A stretch of 64,000 nt of DNA from an uncultured Bacteroidota bacterium (GCA_913062555.1 CAJXVU010000003.1:109711-173710), one strand, 5' to 3'; positions 51,038 to 61,080 are shown, counted from the first letter of the stretch. A program made the numbers and translations. The notes: a model not told the origin generated them from the letters alone.

Positions 51038-51439
51038 TTAATTATACTGAGTCTTAAAAATATCAATTAAAAAATCTGGTGGTATAATTTTAAATGGAAA
51101 ACTTTCCATTAAATCTAGAACACGATTTATTGATTCATGTCCCAGCCCCATTCTTAGTCCGAAATTATGAAGTCGAACTAAATCCTTATTTTCAATCACA
51201 TCATCTAAATTCATCAGTAAAACCAACCTATGAAATTGAACAATACGTTCACTATGAGATTTTAAATGGATATGGGTGACAGGATTTTCCAATAAATAGT
51301 CGAAATCGGCTCTGGAAATGTCCAATTGCTTAGCTACACCAAGCAAAAAATTATATTCTATATCTTTTAGGCTATTATCAATTCTCGCAAAAGCAATCAT
51401 TTCAGAAAGCAAACTTAATTTTTCTACACGATTTATCAT
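51038..51439 (-). CDS. TerB-like helical protein
   Basis: The 133-residue protein is all-helical. It starts MINRVEKLSLLSEMIAFARI, with DNSLKDIEYNFLLGVAKQL and a C-terminal LDLMESFPFKIIPPDFLI, consistent with the TerB/DjlA-N fold that has acidic residues in paired helices. In flavobacteria this family often follows uvrB, sometimes mislabelled as an excinuclease subunit; it is not one. Tellurite resistance is the name of the family only and is not supported here. The gene is convergent with uvrB. Confidence 0.72.
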   Translation of the reverse strand: MINRVEKLSLLSEMIAFARIDNSLKDIEYNFLLGVAKQLDISRADFDYLLENPVTHIHLKSHSERIVQFHRLVLLMNLDDVIENKDLVRLHNFGLRMGLGHESINRVLDLMESFPFKIIPPDFLIDIFKTQYN

Positions 51440-51533
51440 AATTAGGAGAATTCATTTTTGATATTATAAAATTAGCTATAATTCCATTTTTATAATCGTA
51501 GATATAATGTAACTTATCGAAAAACTGCGTTCA

Positions 51534-51560
51534 TTTCATCGTGTTTTTCACACTTTCACA
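51534..51560 (+). promoter_or_regulatory. third TTTCATC-N13-TTTCACA direct-repeat site
   Basis: TTTCATC at 51534-51540 and TTTCACA at 51554-51560 have the same 13-base spacer as the sites before the giant genes. Here no CCCAA hairpin follows and the neighbouring genes are on the other strand (TerB-like starts at 51439). Might be chance. Confidence 0.25.
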
Positions 51561-51681
51561 CCATTATTATTTGTAACTAACTGTTACATAGCTTTTTAAA
51601 AAAATTACCGCAAAATACTAAAACATAGATATATTCGTTTGGTTTTTTAAAAATTAAAGATTCAAAATGTTTTTAAACTTA

Positions 51682-51712
51682 AAAAACTCCTAAACAATGT
51701 TTAGGAGTTTTA
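51682..51712 (-). terminator. intrinsic terminator of the 51735 gene
   Basis: AAAACTCCTAAAC and its complement TTTAGGAGTTTT form a strong stem with a short loop. On the minus strand it lies 23 bases after the stop at 51735 and ends in a T run. Confidence 0.75.
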
Positions 51713-51734
51713 AGACTAATTCAAATAGAAAATT

Positions 51735-52079
51735 CTATTCTTGTGGTGTGACTCTTATTGGTACAATAAAAGTATGTTCCAAACTTTCGATAGATGTAGC
51801 TACTTTTTTATAGTTTAATCTACTTTTAATAAAGTTAGCAACCTGCGTATCGTCAGAGTCTACAGATAAAACAACCATTTCGTTGTTTTTGTTTAAGGTA
51901 ACTTTTACGTTAGCTATAATTTCTTTGTCTACTAAAAAATTAGGGTTTTTTAGTAATTTTCCGATTTGCTCAGTGATTACAGCTGATTCAGTTTTTCTGT
52001 CTTCCGGAGTTGTACTTGCCATAAGTACACTGCTAAACGTAATCGCTACGACTAACACTAATGTTTTTAATTGTCTCAT
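51735..52079 (-). CDS. small secreted hypothetical protein
   Basis: The 114-residue protein has a clear signal peptide (MRQLKTLVLVVAITFSSVLMAS) and a beta-alpha-beta-like mature part: IIANVKVTLNKNNEMVVLSV followed by FIKSRLNYKKV. The pattern of one repeat of about 80 residues (VTLNKNNEMVV...VAN FIKSRLNYKKV) recalls the TonB C-terminal fold, but the identity is uncertain. Similar proteins are frequent in flavobacteria without a name. It has a strong terminator and is single-gene. Probably periplasmic. Confidence 0.72.
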   Translation of the reverse strand: MRQLKTLVLVVAITFSSVLMASTTPEDRKTESAVITEQIGKLLKNPNFLVDKEIIANVKVTLNKNNEMVVLSVDSDDTQVANFIKSRLNYKKVATSIESLEHTFIVPIRVTPQE

Positions 52080-52226
52080 AATTGTTCGTTTTAAATTGAT
52101 TGAATAAAATTGATTGATGTCTTATAGACTGTGTTTAAATATCAATTGTTACACCAACAAAGACTAATTAACTATTGTTTAACGCTTATTAATAGTTTTT
52201 TAACACAATGAGCTCAAAAATCGCAC

Positions 52227-52256
52227 AAAAAAAAGAGCAACGTTTTCACATTGCTC
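52227..52256 (-). terminator. intrinsic terminator of sucC
   Basis: On the minus strand GAGCAATGTGAAAACGTTGCTC forms a stem with a GAAA loop and one mismatch, followed by eight T residues (A run at 52227-52234 on the plus strand). It lies 25 bases after the sucC stop. Confidence 0.8.
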
Positions 52257-52281
52257 CTAAATAATATAATATTTTTTGAAC

Positions 52282-53472
52282 TTAAGCTAAGACTGCCTGA
52301 ACTTTATCAGCTGCTTCTTGAAACTCAACTGCACTTTGAACATCTAATCCTGAATTATCGATAAGTCCTTTAGCAATATCTGCATTTGTTCCTTGTAAAC
52401 GAACAATAATTGGAACTTCAATTGTACCCATATTTTTATAAGCATCAATAACACCTTGAGCAACACGATCACAACGTACAATACCTCCAAAGATATTTAT
52501 AAGGATGGCTTTTACACTTGGATCTCTTAAAATAAGTCTAAACGCTGCTTCTACACGAGCAGCATCTGCAGTACCTCCTACATCTAAAAAGTTAGCTGGT
52601 TCTCCACCTGCTTGTTTAATCAAATCCATAGTTGCCATTGCCAATCCAGCGCCGTTAACCATGCAACCAACATTCCCATCGAGGTCAACATAATTTAATC
52701 CTATTTCACCTGCTTCAACTTCAATAGGGTTTTCTTCACGAATATCTCGTAAATCTATATAATCTTTATGACGGTATAATGCATTGTCATCAATTGTAAC
52801 TTTTGCATCCACAGCCATTATTTTATTATCACTAGTTTTTAAAACAGGATTAATTTCAAATAGCGATGAATCAGATTCTACATAAGCAGTATACAACGCC
52901 ATTACAAACTTTACCATTTCTTTAAATGCCATTCCTGACAATCCTAAATTAAAGGCCACACGACGCGCTTGAAATCCTAACAATCCAGTTGCAGGGTCAA
53001 TTTCCTCTGTAAATATTAAATGTGGTGTTTCTTCTGCAACAGTTTCGATATCCATTCCGCCTTCTGTAGAATACATTATCATATTTCTACCAGAACCACG
53101 ATTTAAAAGTACAGACATATAAAATTCGTCAGTTTCACTTTCTCCAGGATAGTAAACATCTTCACAAATTAAGACTTGGTGAACTTTTTTACCTTCGGCA
53201 GATGTTTGAGGTGTAATCAAATTCATTCCTATAATTTGACCTGCAATAGTTTCAACCTCTTGTAAATTCTTAGCTAGCTTAACACCACCTCCTTTACCTC
53301 GACCTCCAGCATGAACCTGTGCTTTAATAACATGCCATCCCGTTCCTGTTTCTTCAGTTAATTGCTTTGCAGCAGTTACCGCTTCTTGAGGGCTTTGTGC
53401 CACAATACCACGTTGTATGCGTACTCCAAAACTGTTTAAAATCTCTTTTCCTTGATATTCGTGTAAATTCAT
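52282..53472 (-). CDS. sucC: succinate-CoA ligase [ADP/GDP-forming] subunit beta
   Basis: The 396-residue TCA-cycle enzyme subunit has the ATP-grasp N-terminal region ([30 protein letters not shown]) and the C-terminal CoA-ligase part ([49 protein letters not shown]). Together with SucD it interconverts succinyl-CoA and succinate with nucleotide triphosphate formation. SucD is not in the window, and this copy has its own terminator, so the two subunits are unlinked, a common Bacteroidota arrangement. Confidence 0.97.
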   Translation of the reverse strand: MNLHEYQGKEILNSFGVRIQRGIVAQSPQEAVTAAKQLTEETGTGWHVIKAQVHAGGRGKGGGVKLAKNLQEVETIAGQIIGMNLITPQTSAEGKKVHQVLICEDVYYPGESETDEFYMSVLLNRGSGRNMIMYSTEGGMDIETVAEETPHLIFTEEIDPATGLLGFQARRVAFNLGLSGMAFKEMVKFVMALYTAYVESDSSLFEINPVLKTSDNKIMAVDAKVTIDDNALYRHKDYIDLRDIREENPIEVEAGEIGLNYVDLDGNVGCMVNGAGLAMATMDLIKQAGGEPANFLDVGGTADAARVEAAFRLILRDPSVKAILINIFGGIVRCDRVAQGVIDAYKNMGTIEVPIIVRLQGTNADIAKGLIDNSGLDVQSAVEFQEAADKVQAVLA

Positions 53473-53497
53473 AACTTGCTTACTAATTTAAGATGCG

Positions 53498-53505
53498 CAA
53501 ATGTA
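53498..53505 (-). promoter_or_regulatory. -7 element of sucC
   Basis: The minus strand reads TACATTTG, matching TAnnTTTG, 25 bases before the ATG. The -33 TTG is not evident. Confidence 0.45.
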
Positions 53506-53627
53506 AATAATAGCTGTTAATTTCGCTAACATTTTATTTAGTAATGCTTATAAATAAAATTATATCAGTCTTATGTTGTTATATAATTAACAATTAGTTT
53601 AATTTGATTAATAATTGATACTAATCT

Positions 53628-53656
53628 TTGTTTTACAATACAATAAAATATCTTTG
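53628..53656 (+). promoter_or_regulatory. lysA promoter
   Basis: TTG at 53628-53630, 18 bases, then TATCTTTG at 53649-53656. Transcription would start near 53661, 14 bases before the ATG at 53675. This excludes the in-frame TTG at 53615 as the start codon. Confidence 0.65.
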
Positions 53657-53674
53657 CTTAAATTTTTTACGACT

Positions 53675-54907
53675 ATGACTAGTGACGCTTTATTAAATAT
53701 CACCAAAGAATATGGAAGTCCTGTTTATGTGTATGATGCACATAAAATTGAGGCACAATACAATCGATTAACCACCGCTTTTAATTCGGTGAAAAAACTT
53801 AAGATTAACTATGCGGCTAAAGCATTATCGAATATCTCTATTTTAAAGTTTGTCAACAGCCTGGGAGCAGGCTTGGATACCGTATCTATTCAAGAAGTAA
53901 AATTAGGCTTACATGCCGGGTTTAAAGCTAAAGATATTATTTACACGCCAAACGGCGTGTCGCTCGAAGAAATTGAAAATGTTACGAAGTTGGGCACACA
54001 AATAAACATTGATAATCTCTCCATATTAGAACAGTTTGGAAATAAGCATCCAAATATTCCTGTTTGTATTCGTATAAACCCACATGTAATGGCTGGTGGA
54101 AACACTAATATTTCGGTAGGACACATCGATTCTAAATTTGGAATTTCTATTCATCAAATTCCTCATATATTACGCATCGTTGAAAATACTGGCATGCATA
54201 TTAATGGCATCCATATGCATACAGGAAGCGATATTCTGGATATAGATGTGTTTTTATATGCCAGTGAAATTCTTTTCGAAACTGCAAAGAATTTTAAAGA
54301 TTTAGAATTTATAGATTTTGGTTCCGGTTTTAAAGTGCCTTATAAAGAAGGAGATATTGAGACTAACATTGAAGAATTTGGAGAGAAACTTACAGCACGT
54401 TTTAAAACCTTTTGTAAAAATTATGGTAGAGATCTTACCTTAGCCTTTGAGCCAGGAAAATTCTTGGTGAGTGAAGCTGGTAATTTTTTAACTAAAGTAA
54501 ATGTTGTCAAGCAAACAACCTCAACAGTTTTTGCACAGATAGATTCTGGATTTAACCACCTGATCAGACCCATGCTTTATGGATCACAACATGAAATTGA
54601 GAACATTTCCAACCCAAAAGGGAGAGAACGATTCTACTCGGTGGTGGGGTATATTTGTGAAACCGATACTTTTGCAAACAATAGACGGATTAGCGAAATT
54701 AACGAAGGTGACATCTTAGCCTTTAAAAATGCGGGAGCTTATTGTTATAGTATGTCTAGTAATTATAATTCACGATACAGGCCAGCTGAAGTATTATGGT
54801 ACAATAATAAAGCACATCTTATTAGAAAGCGAGAGTGCTTCGATGATTTATTGACCAATCAAATTGATGTATCTCTTGAACAAAAAAAGGCAATTGCAAA
54901 TACATAA
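53675..54907 (+). CDS. lysA: diaminopimelate decarboxylase
   Basis: From the ATG at 53675 the enzyme is 410 residues. It is a fold-III PLP enzyme: YAAKALSN carries the PLP lysine, HMHTGSDILD and FEPGKFLV are PLP/substrate loops, GYICETDTFA carries the catalytic Cys, and NAGAYCYSMSSNYNSR is the C-terminal signature. It converts meso-diaminopimelate to lysine, the last step of the pathway whose DapD enzyme is at 21735. An upstream TTG in frame would add 20 residues but overlaps the promoter. A strong terminator follows at 54930. Confidence 0.96.
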   Translation: MTSDALLNITKEYGSPVYVYDAHKIEAQYNRLTTAFNSVKKLKINYAAKALSNISILKFVNSLGAGLDTVSIQEVKLGLHAGFKAKDIIYTPNGVSLEEIENVTKLGTQINIDNLSILEQFGNKHPNIPVCIRINPHVMAGGNTNISVGHIDSKFGISIHQIPHILRIVENTGMHINGIHMHTGSDILDIDVFLYASEILFETAKNFKDLEFIDFGSGFKVPYKEGDIETNIEEFGEKLTARFKTFCKNYGRDLTLAFEPGKFLVSEAGNFLTKVNVVKQTTSTVFAQIDSGFNHLIRPMLYGSQHEIENISNPKGRERFYSVVGYICETDTFANNRRISEINEGDILAFKNAGAYCYSMSSNYNSRYRPAEVLWYNNKAHLIRKRECFDDLLTNQIDVSLEQKKAIANT

Positions 54908-54929
54908 CATATAAAATCCATTGTAATAA

Positions 54930-54960
54930 AGCGTTAGGCAAATGTCTAACGCTTTTTTTT
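54930..54960 (+). terminator. intrinsic terminator of lysA
   Basis: AGCGTTAG (54930-54937) and CTAACGCT (54946-54953) pair around an 8-base loop and are followed by eight T residues. It lies 22 bases after the lysA stop. Confidence 0.85.
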
Positions 54961-55028
54961 TATCTTTAACCCAACCGTCTTCAATTTTAGGAAGCACATA
55001 TAGAAACTAACCAGCTAAAACCAACTTT

Positions 55029-58000
55029 ATGAAAACCATTCAATTATTGTTAATTGGTATCTTATTATTACCGGTGTCTTCACATGCCCAAAAAAGGAAA
55101 AAGAAAAAAGAAGAAACCAAATCACAAATTGATGATAAAGCATTCAATGATTTAAAATGGCGAAATATTGGACCTTTTAGAGGTGGACGAAGTGTCACTT
55201 CAACTGGAGTAATTAATCAACCCATGACCTATTATATGGGAACAACTGGCGGTGGTGTTTGGAAAACTACTGACAATGGAATCACCTGGAAAAATATTTC
55301 TGATGGTTTTTTTAAAACAGGAACTGTTGGTGCAATCGCTGTTTCAGAAAGTGATCCAAATATTATAGTTGTTGGCATGGGAGAACATGCTGCAAGAGGC
55401 GTTATGACGTCTATGGGTGATGGTGTTTATATATCGACAGACGCCGGAAAAACATGGAAACATATGGGCCTTGATAAGTCACGACATATTTCTGATGTGA
55501 TCATACATCCAACAAACCCAGATATTATATTTATAACTGCTCAAGGCGCACAGTATGGTCCGTCAAATGATCGTGGGGTCTATAGATCTGTGGATGGTGG
55601 AACTAACTGGGAAAAAGTACTTTCTGTAAATAATACTACCGGAGCTTCTTCCCTTTCGATGGATATGAATAATCCAAGAATTCTTTATGCATCAATGTGG
55701 CAACATCAACGCTATGCATGGACCATGGAATCTGGGGGTGAAAATTCTGGATTATATAAATCTACTGATAGTGGTGATACTTGGAATAAAATGAAAGAAG
55801 GGCTTCCTGAGGAATTTGGAAAATCAGGTATTTCAGTTTCTCGAGCGAATTCAGAACGTGTTTATGCTGTTATTGAAGCAGAAGGAAAAAAAGGCGGTGT
55901 GTATCGTTCTGATGATGCAGGTAAAAAATGGCGTCAAATAAATTCTAATAGAGTAAATATTGCACGCTCATGGTATTATATGGAAATATTTGCTGACCCT
56001 CAGAATGTAAACACTGTTTATGTATTAAATGCACCAGTAATGAAATCTATTGACGGAGGTAAAAGTTTTTCAAACGTGTCAGTTCCACATGGTGACAATC
56101 ATCATTTATGGATTAATCCAAATGATAATTCTAATTTAATAAATTCAAATGATGGTGGTGCTAATATCTCTTTTAATGGTGGTAAAAGTTGGAGTACACA
56201 GCAAAACCAAGCGACTTCACAATTTTACCGAGTCATTACAGATAACCTTGTTCCATACAATGTTTATGGCGGACAACAAGACAATTCTGCTATCTCAATT
56301 GCGAGTCGCACAAATGATTTTGGTATTGACTGGAAAGATTGGCATTCAGTTGCTGGTGGCGAAAGTGCTTTTATTGCATTTGACCCAGACAATCCTATAA
56401 CAATATATGGGGGAACTTACCAAGGTAATATCAGCAAATGGGAAGCGAGATCTAAAGAACAAAAATCAATAAAAGAATATCCGGAACTTGGATTGAGTAT
56501 TGCTCCAGAGGATTCAAAATACAGATACAATTGGAACGCTCCTATCATTTCATCTCCACATGACAGAAATACAATTTATCATGCCGGAAATGTTGTTTTT
56601 AAAACGACAGATGGCGGTATTCATTGGGACGTAGTAAGTCCAGAACTTACCAAAGATGAAAAAGACAAACATGGTCCTGGTGGCGGTCCTTATACTAATG
56701 AAGCCGCTGGTGGAGAAAATTATAACACACTTATGTCCTTGGTAGAATCGGCACATGAAGAAGGTGTACTATATGCAGGTAGTGACGATGGTTTAGTACA
56801 TATTACTCGAAACGGGGGTCAAACCTGGGAAAATATTACACCAAAAAATATTCCTGACGGGATCATTAATAGCATTGATGTTTCTCCTCACGATAAGGCT
56901 TCTGTTTATATTGTTGTTATGCGTTATAAATCTATGGACTTAAAATCATATATTTTCAAATCCAACGATTATGGTCAAAATTGGACAAAAATTGTTAATG
57001 GCCTGAATGATCCTAATGGATTTACTCGTGTCGTTAGAGCAGATAAAAAGCAAAAAGGATTACTTTATGCTGGTACAGAAACAGGTTTATATGTTTCAAC
57101 AAATGATGGTGCAAACTGGGAACAACTTCAGTTGAATTTACCAATTGTCCCTATAAATGATTTGATCATTCAGGATAATGATCTCGTTGCTGCAACTTCG
57201 GGTCGTGGATTCTGGATATTAGATGATTTATCCGCAATTCAAAACCTAAATACACCTAAACAAACGGTTCAAATATTTAAGCCAAAAGACACCTATCGTA
57301 TTTTTGGAGGCAGTGCAAGTAAACCAATTCCCGGTTTAGGGCAAAACCCAAAACAAGGGGTGACATTTGATTATTATTTAGCTAAAGCTTCAGATACACT
57401 AAGTTTAAAACTAGAAGTATTAGAAAACAACAAGGTTATAAGAACCTTTACAAATAAAAAACCAAAAGGGTTTAAATCTTGGCCAGGTGGTCCTTCCTCT
57501 CCTCAAGTACTCCCTTCTAAAAAAGGTTATAATCGTTTTACATGGAACTTTAGTCGCGAAGCAATTCCGTCAATTGATAAAGTATTCGTTTTTGGAGGGC
57601 ATGACGGGTCCAGTGTTGGTCCTGGAATATATATACTTCGGCTAAGTTTAGATAACGAAGTAAGTGAAACCATTGCAACCGTTTTGGCTAATCCAAGCGT
57701 AAAAGCAAATGCACAAGATTTCACTGAGCAACAATCCATGCTAGTTACTATTGAAAACACACTAAAAGAAATGCATGAATCTGTGAATTCTATGCGCTCT
57801 GCTAAATCACAATTAAAGGGGTATGCTAAACTTTTAGATGATAATGAATTGACGAAAGCCCTTTTAGAGAAAGGAAAGGCACTAACAAAACGTATTGATA
57901 CTTGGGAAAGGCATTTAATTCAGCCAGATCAAAAAACGTTTCAGGACGTTATCAATTTCAATAATAAACTTAATGCTCAATTAATTCATTTAAAAGGATA

Positions 58001-58175
58001 TTTAGATGTTGCCGACCCAAAAGTTACCGAAGGGGCAAAAGAACGATTGCAAGACTTATTAGCCGACTGGGACGTTTACAAAACTGAACGTAATGCCATC
58101 ACAAATACTGAAATGAGTGCCTATAACAAGATGTTTAAAGCCTTAGAGTTACCGGCTATCATATTGAAAGAGTAA
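55029..58175 (+). CDS. secreted BNR/sortilin-like beta-propeller protein (glycosyl hydrolase-like)
   Basis: The 1048-residue protein has a signal peptide (residues 1-20, ending SSHAQ), then a lysine-rich linker. From about residue 45 to 740 there are many BNR/Asp-box type repeats ([64 protein letters not shown]) forming VPS10-like propellers. The C-terminal 300 residues contain an Ig-like stretch ([13 protein letters not shown]) and helical bundles ([18 protein letters not shown]). Such proteins are often annotated as glycosyl hydrolases, but no catalytic motif is apparent. No T9SS sorting domain is present. Confidence 0.87.
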   Translation: MKTIQLLLIGILLLPVSSHAQKRKKKKEETKSQIDDKAFNDLKWRNIGPFRGGRSVTSTGVINQPMTYYMGTTGGGVWKTTDNGITWKNISDGFFKTGTVGAIAVSESDPNIIVVGMGEHAARGVMTSMGDGVYISTDAGKTWKHMGLDKSRHISDVIIHPTNPDIIFITAQGAQYGPSNDRGVYRSVDGGTNWEKVLSVNNTTGASSLSMDMNNPRILYASMWQHQRYAWTMESGGENSGLYKSTDSGDTWNKMKEGLPEEFGKSGISVSRANSERVYAVIEAEGKKGGVYRSDDAGKKWRQINSNRVNIARSWYYMEIFADPQNVNTVYVLNAPVMKSIDGGKSFSNVSVPHGDNHHLWINPNDNSNLINSNDGGANISFNGGKSWSTQQNQATSQFYRVITDNLVPYNVYGGQQDNSAISIASRTNDFGIDWKDWHSVAGGESAFIAFDPDNPITIYGGTYQGNISKWEARSKEQKSIKEYPELGLSIAPEDSKYRYNWNAPIISSPHDRNTIYHAGNVVFKTTDGGIHWDVVSPELTKDEKDKHGPGGGPYTNEAAGGENYNTLMSLVESAHEEGVLYAGSDDGLVHITRNGGQTWENITPKNIPDGIINSIDVSPHDKASVYIVVMRYKSMDLKSYIFKSNDYGQNWTKIVNGLNDPNGFTRVVRADKKQKGLLYAGTETGLYVSTNDGANWEQLQLNLPIVPINDLIIQDNDLVAATSGRGFWILDDLSAIQNLNTPKQTVQIFKPKDTYRIFGGSASKPIPGLGQNPKQGVTFDYYLAKASDTLSLKLEVLENNKVIRTFTNKKPKGFKSWPGGPSSPQVLPSKKGYNRFTWNFSREAIPSIDKVFVFGGHDGSSVGPGIYILRLSLDNEVSETIATVLANPSVKANAQDFTEQQSMLVTIENTLKEMHESVNSMRSAKSQLKGYAKLLDDNELTKALLEKGKALTKRIDTWERHLIQPDQKTFQDVINFNNKLNAQLIHLKGYLDVADPKVTEGAKERLQDLLADWDVYKTERNAITNTEMSAYNKMFKALELPAIILKE

Positions 58176-58200
58176 ATATTTTATCTTTTTACAATTTAAG

Positions 58201-58237
58201 AGCTAAGCATTTATTTATTAAACGCTTAGCTTTTTTT
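58201..58237 (+). terminator. intrinsic terminator of the BNR-repeat gene
   Basis: AGCTAAGC (58201-58208) and GCTTAGCT (58224-58231) pair around a 15-base loop, followed by a T run. It lies about 25 bases after the stop. Confidence 0.7.
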
Positions 58238-58307
58238 AGCTTATACAACAATTTAATTCACTGTAACAAACACAATAAATGATACTCTTTAATAAAAATT
58301 AAACACG

Positions 58308-59231
58308 ATGAAACCCAACCAATACACCTGGATATTTTCAGTAGCACTCGCATTCTTATCATTTTCAACATATGCACAGGTCGAATCTGTTTTTAATGGT
58401 ATAAGCTTTAATGAATCCATAAAAACAGTACAACAGAAGCTTGATGCCATTTCTGAATCCTCGAAAATTATTAGCATTAAAATTCCGAGTTTTCCTTTAG
58501 CAAAAGATAAAGAAGAACATCTTATTTGTACCAATATTAAAACTAGTAACGGGATAATAGCAAAAGCAGCTTTTTCATTTTCAGATGATAAGTTATCCTT
58601 TATAGAAGCCAGAGGCAATGCTATTAAAAGCTTAATAGAAACTCGAAAAGATACGGCCATGGTCTATCTTGGATTCAAAGTATATCGCGCCGATATGCTT
58701 TTTGCTGATCCTAAAACCGATAATGTAAAGTTTCTCACCAAAGAAGCTGCTCATCCAAATTTATTCATGTGGAGCAATCCCTATTTAATATCTAATGATG
58801 ATACAAACCCTGAGTATAACGCGTCTGCTATAATTCCTGACTTTTTAAAAATGGGAGCTGACATGGATGAACTAAAACCTCTAATAGAAGCAAATAGTAC
58901 ACTTACACAAACCCAACAATTGGATGGCTCAGATCCCAATGCTCAAGTTCAAATTAATGCATTTGGTGTTCAATATGCTGGTTTCCCAAGGAAAATTGAA
59001 GCTCGGTTTGGAGACAATAAACTGAATGCCGTTTGGATTTTAACAGGCAAAGGTGAAGAGGACAGAATTCGACAAAAACTAATTTCTGCTTATGGCGAGC
59101 CTATTTTTAAAACTGAAGACTGGGAGATTTTCAATAATTGGCAAATAGGTTTAAGAAAAGACAAACCTGAGGTATTATTACTCACCCAAAAAATAGGCCT
59201 AGAGTATAAAAAAGATTTTTTTAAACAATAA
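58308..59231 (+). CDS. secreted hypothetical protein
   Basis: I do not recognise a family for this 307-residue protein. A signal peptide (residues 1-24, ending STYAQ) precedes an alpha/beta region: VFNGISFNESIKTVQQKLDA looks like the start of a small domain with a buried strand and helix, and a similar arrangement recurs at the end (VWILTGKGEEDRIRQKLISAYGEPIFKTEDW). The central part contains FADPKTDNVKFLTKEA. No membrane helices are seen after the signal. It stands alone between two terminators, so it is monocistronic and probably periplasmic. Confidence 0.7.
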   Translation: MKPNQYTWIFSVALAFLSFSTYAQVESVFNGISFNESIKTVQQKLDAISESSKIISIKIPSFPLAKDKEEHLICTNIKTSNGIIAKAAFSFSDDKLSFIEARGNAIKSLIETRKDTAMVYLGFKVYRADMLFADPKTDNVKFLTKEAAHPNLFMWSNPYLISNDDTNPEYNASAIIPDFLKMGADMDELKPLIEANSTLTQTQQLDGSDPNAQVQINAFGVQYAGFPRKIEARFGDNKLNAVWILTGKGEEDRIRQKLISAYGEPIFKTEDWEIFNNWQIGLRKDKPEVLLLTQKIGLEYKKDFFKQ

Positions 59232-59254
59232 AATCATCTTTTCAAAAAGACGAT

Positions 59255-59297
59255 AAAAAGAGGAAATTCTCCAATGAGAATTTCCTCTTTTTTTTTA
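59255..59297 (+). terminator. strong intrinsic terminator
   Basis: AGAGGAAATTCTC (59259-59271) pairs with GAGAATTTCCTCT starting at 59276, extended by flanking A and T runs, with a 4-base loop and a T run of about ten. It ends the secreted hypothetical gene. Confidence 0.9.
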
Positions 59298-59348
59298 TAT
59301 ATTTATAAACCTTTTCCTTAAGTCTTTTTTTATAATTAACAGAAGATG

Positions 59349-59487
59349 GTCTTAGGTTAGAGAATGTTGGTGTTGCTCAATGAATTATGGAGAATAATGG
59401 CCAGAACGCGTAATTATTGGGCATGATCCTCAATTAGAAAAAGCATTGAAATCTAATCCGCCAAAAGCTATTAAACGTCCTGCATAG
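59349..59487 (+). pseudogene. decayed C-terminal fragment of a tricorn-like S41 protease
   Basis: Two frames together resemble the end of a tricorn-type S41 peptidase. In one, GLRLENVGVAQ then stop, IMENNGQNA, stop (59349-59432). In another, IIGHDPQLEKALKSNPPKAIKRPA then stop at 59485-59487. The GxDPQLEKA and NPPK..KRPA words match family C-termini. There is no start, active site or full domain. It is a remnant, interrupted by stops and at least one frameshift. Confidence 0.5.
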
Positions 59488-59511
59488 CCATTAAAACAAA
59501 AGATTAATTGA

Positions 59512-60243
59512 ATGATTAAACTCTTTAGAAAAACTCGCCAAAATCTTATTATGGAAAACAAACCAATCAAGTCTGACTCCCGAACAAGGAATTACTTTAT
59601 GTATGCATTTGGCGAAATATTGCTTGTGGTTATTGGTATTTTAATTGCTCTTAGTATTAATAACTGGAATCAGGACCGTCAGAACAAAATAATTTTAGGG
59701 ATTTACACCAAGCAACTTATTGAAGAAGTTGACCAAAATATATCAAAATTAAACACCGTTATTGACGAAGAATCAAAACTAGTAATACAATTAGACACAG
59801 TTATAGACTTATTGGCAAAGAAAGATTTTGAAAACAATAAGATGATTAGAAAAGCTTATGCATTACTCTCTTTTGAAGATTTTGCGCCAGAAACAGTAGC
59901 CTTCGAGAATTTAAAATTATCAGGAGAATTTAAGCTTATTCAAAACATCAATTTACGGAATGCCATTACCTCAGCTTACAACACTTTTGAAAGTGTACGA
60001 TTAACACAAGAAGTACATTATTATAATATGAAAACCCGCATTGCCGATTATTTTTTAGAAAATGCTAATTATATGAATATTCAAGAGACAATGCCTTCCT
60101 TTGGTAAGGATCAGGTTTTTTCGAATCTAGCGCTCGCGGCAAGAGCAACGCTAAAGCAGAAAATAAAATCCTGTGAATCCAGTTTAGAAAAAATGGAGGA
60201 ACTCAAATTATTATTACAAGAATTTAAATCGGACGAATTATGA
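59512..60243 (+). CDS. DUF6090 family membrane protein (copy 1)
   Basis: The 243-residue protein has a short basic N-terminus (MIKLFRKTRQ), the family segment FGEILLVVIGILIALSINNWNQ (a single transmembrane helix near residues 33-52) and a mostly helical C-terminal domain (YTKQLIEEVDQNISKLNTVI). DUF6090 proteins are abundant in marine flavobacteria, often as neighbouring copies, and their function is not known. Most of the protein probably lies in the periplasm. The stop overlaps the ATG of a 42-codon ORF (ATGA). Confidence 0.9.
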   Translation: MIKLFRKTRQNLIMENKPIKSDSRTRNYFMYAFGEILLVVIGILIALSINNWNQDRQNKIILGIYTKQLIEEVDQNISKLNTVIDEESKLVIQLDTVIDLLAKKDFENNKMIRKAYALLSFEDFAPETVAFENLKLSGEFKLIQNINLRNAITSAYNTFESVRLTQEVHYYNMKTRIADYFLENANYMNIQETMPSFGKDQVFSNLALAARATLKQKIKSCESSLEKMEELKLLLQEFKSDEL

Positions 60244-60368
60244 ATGGACTTGATATTGTAATGGTTATTGCCATCATCCTATTTGCAAGATTAGGAATGC
60301 GATTGGTTTCTGGTTATATCAAAATGAAAAAGGAAGACAAAAACAATAGTGACGATGAAAATATTTAG
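60240..60368 (+). CDS. small membrane protein between two DUF6090 genes
   Basis: An ATG overlapping the stop of the upstream DUF6090 gene (ATGA) opens 42 codons ending in TAG at 60366-60368. The product begins MNGLDIVMVIAIILFARLGM, one hydrophobic helix, and ends with a charged tail KKEDKNNSDDENI. The downstream DUF6090 start lies inside its last 14 bases. The four-base overlap and the tight fit between two related genes argue for translation. No family is recognised. Confidence 0.55.
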   Translation: MNGLDIVMVIAIILFARLGMRLVSGYIKMKKEDKNNSDDENI

Positions 60369-61080
60369 AAAAACCAGACAGAAATTCATCATAGATAAAA
60401 AAATCACAAATTATATATTATATGCTATTGGCGAAGTTTTTTTAGTAATGACTGGAATTCTATTGGCCCTTTATGTTAGTAACTGGAATGATGTAAGAAT
60501 GCAACGAAATGAACTTACTGGAATATTAAAAACAATCGCATTAGATTTAGAGAGAGATACCCTTGTAGGTTCTGGGCTTATTAAATTTTACACTGAAAAT
60601 GAAAAGATAAGTCTTAAAATAATTAATAAGGAAATTTCATTTGAAAACTATAAAGATTGTCCAAGTTGTACAAGTTTAGTTTCCATCTATAAGCCTTTTA
60701 ATATTCAAACCAAAGGTTATGATTTAGTGAAAAATTTTTCGAATCAAAACAATCAGAAAAATGATACTTTAGTCACTAATATTACACAGTTTTACACTTC
60801 ACTGTCTGAGCTTATAAAGGACAGTAATAAATTCATAAAAGATGAAGTGTTCAGTAATATAAATAGTTTTAAAGAACATTCTTGGTTTATAGACTGGACA
60901 CAAGGAAATTATTCCAAAGAAATGATAATCTATTTTACAGAAAGTGAAGATTACAGAAAACGTGTAGCTTCTCACAATCTTTTGGCTGCCAAAAACCATT
61001 TATTATTTATTACGATATATAATAATGGCGCAAAAGCAATTTTAAAAAAAATAAACGAAAGATTTAAAAATGAATTATAA
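60355..61080 (+). CDS. DUF6090 family membrane protein (copy 2)
   Basis: From the ATG at 60355 the product is 241 residues (an in-frame GTG at 60349 would add two). It has the same layout as copy 1: basic N-terminus MKIFRKTRQK, membrane helix in AIGEVFLVMTGILLALYVSNWND, then a helical domain with LKTIALDLERDTLVGS. Sequence identity with copy 1 is clear in the first 55 residues but weak afterwards, so the duplication is old or domain-limited. It overlaps the small ORF by 14 bases. Function unknown. Confidence 0.88.
   Translation: MKIFRKTRQKFIIDKKITNYILYAIGEVFLVMTGILLALYVSNWNDVRMQRNELTGILKTIALDLERDTLVGSGLIKFYTENEKISLKIINKEISFENYKDCPSCTSLVSIYKPFNIQTKGYDLVKNFSNQNNQKNDTLVTNITQFYTSLSELIKDSNKFIKDEVFSNINSFKEHSWFIDWTQGNYSKEMIIYFTESEDYRKRVASHNLLAAKNHLLFITIYNNGAKAILKKINERFKNEL

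Noticed and set aside
51038..51439. Tellurite resistance function or excinuclease subunit for the TerB-like gene.
   Set aside because: A helical TerB-like fold alone does not show tellurite resistance, and no UvrB sequence motif is present; no other ter genes are nearby.
53615..53674. TTG start adding 20 residues to LysA.
   Set aside because: The segment overlaps the promoter TTG-N18-TATCTTTG and is not family-like.
53947..53960. Perfect inverted repeat CACGCC-AAAC-GGCGTG.
   Set aside because: It lies inside lysA, codes for conserved residues, and has no T run; likely coincidence.
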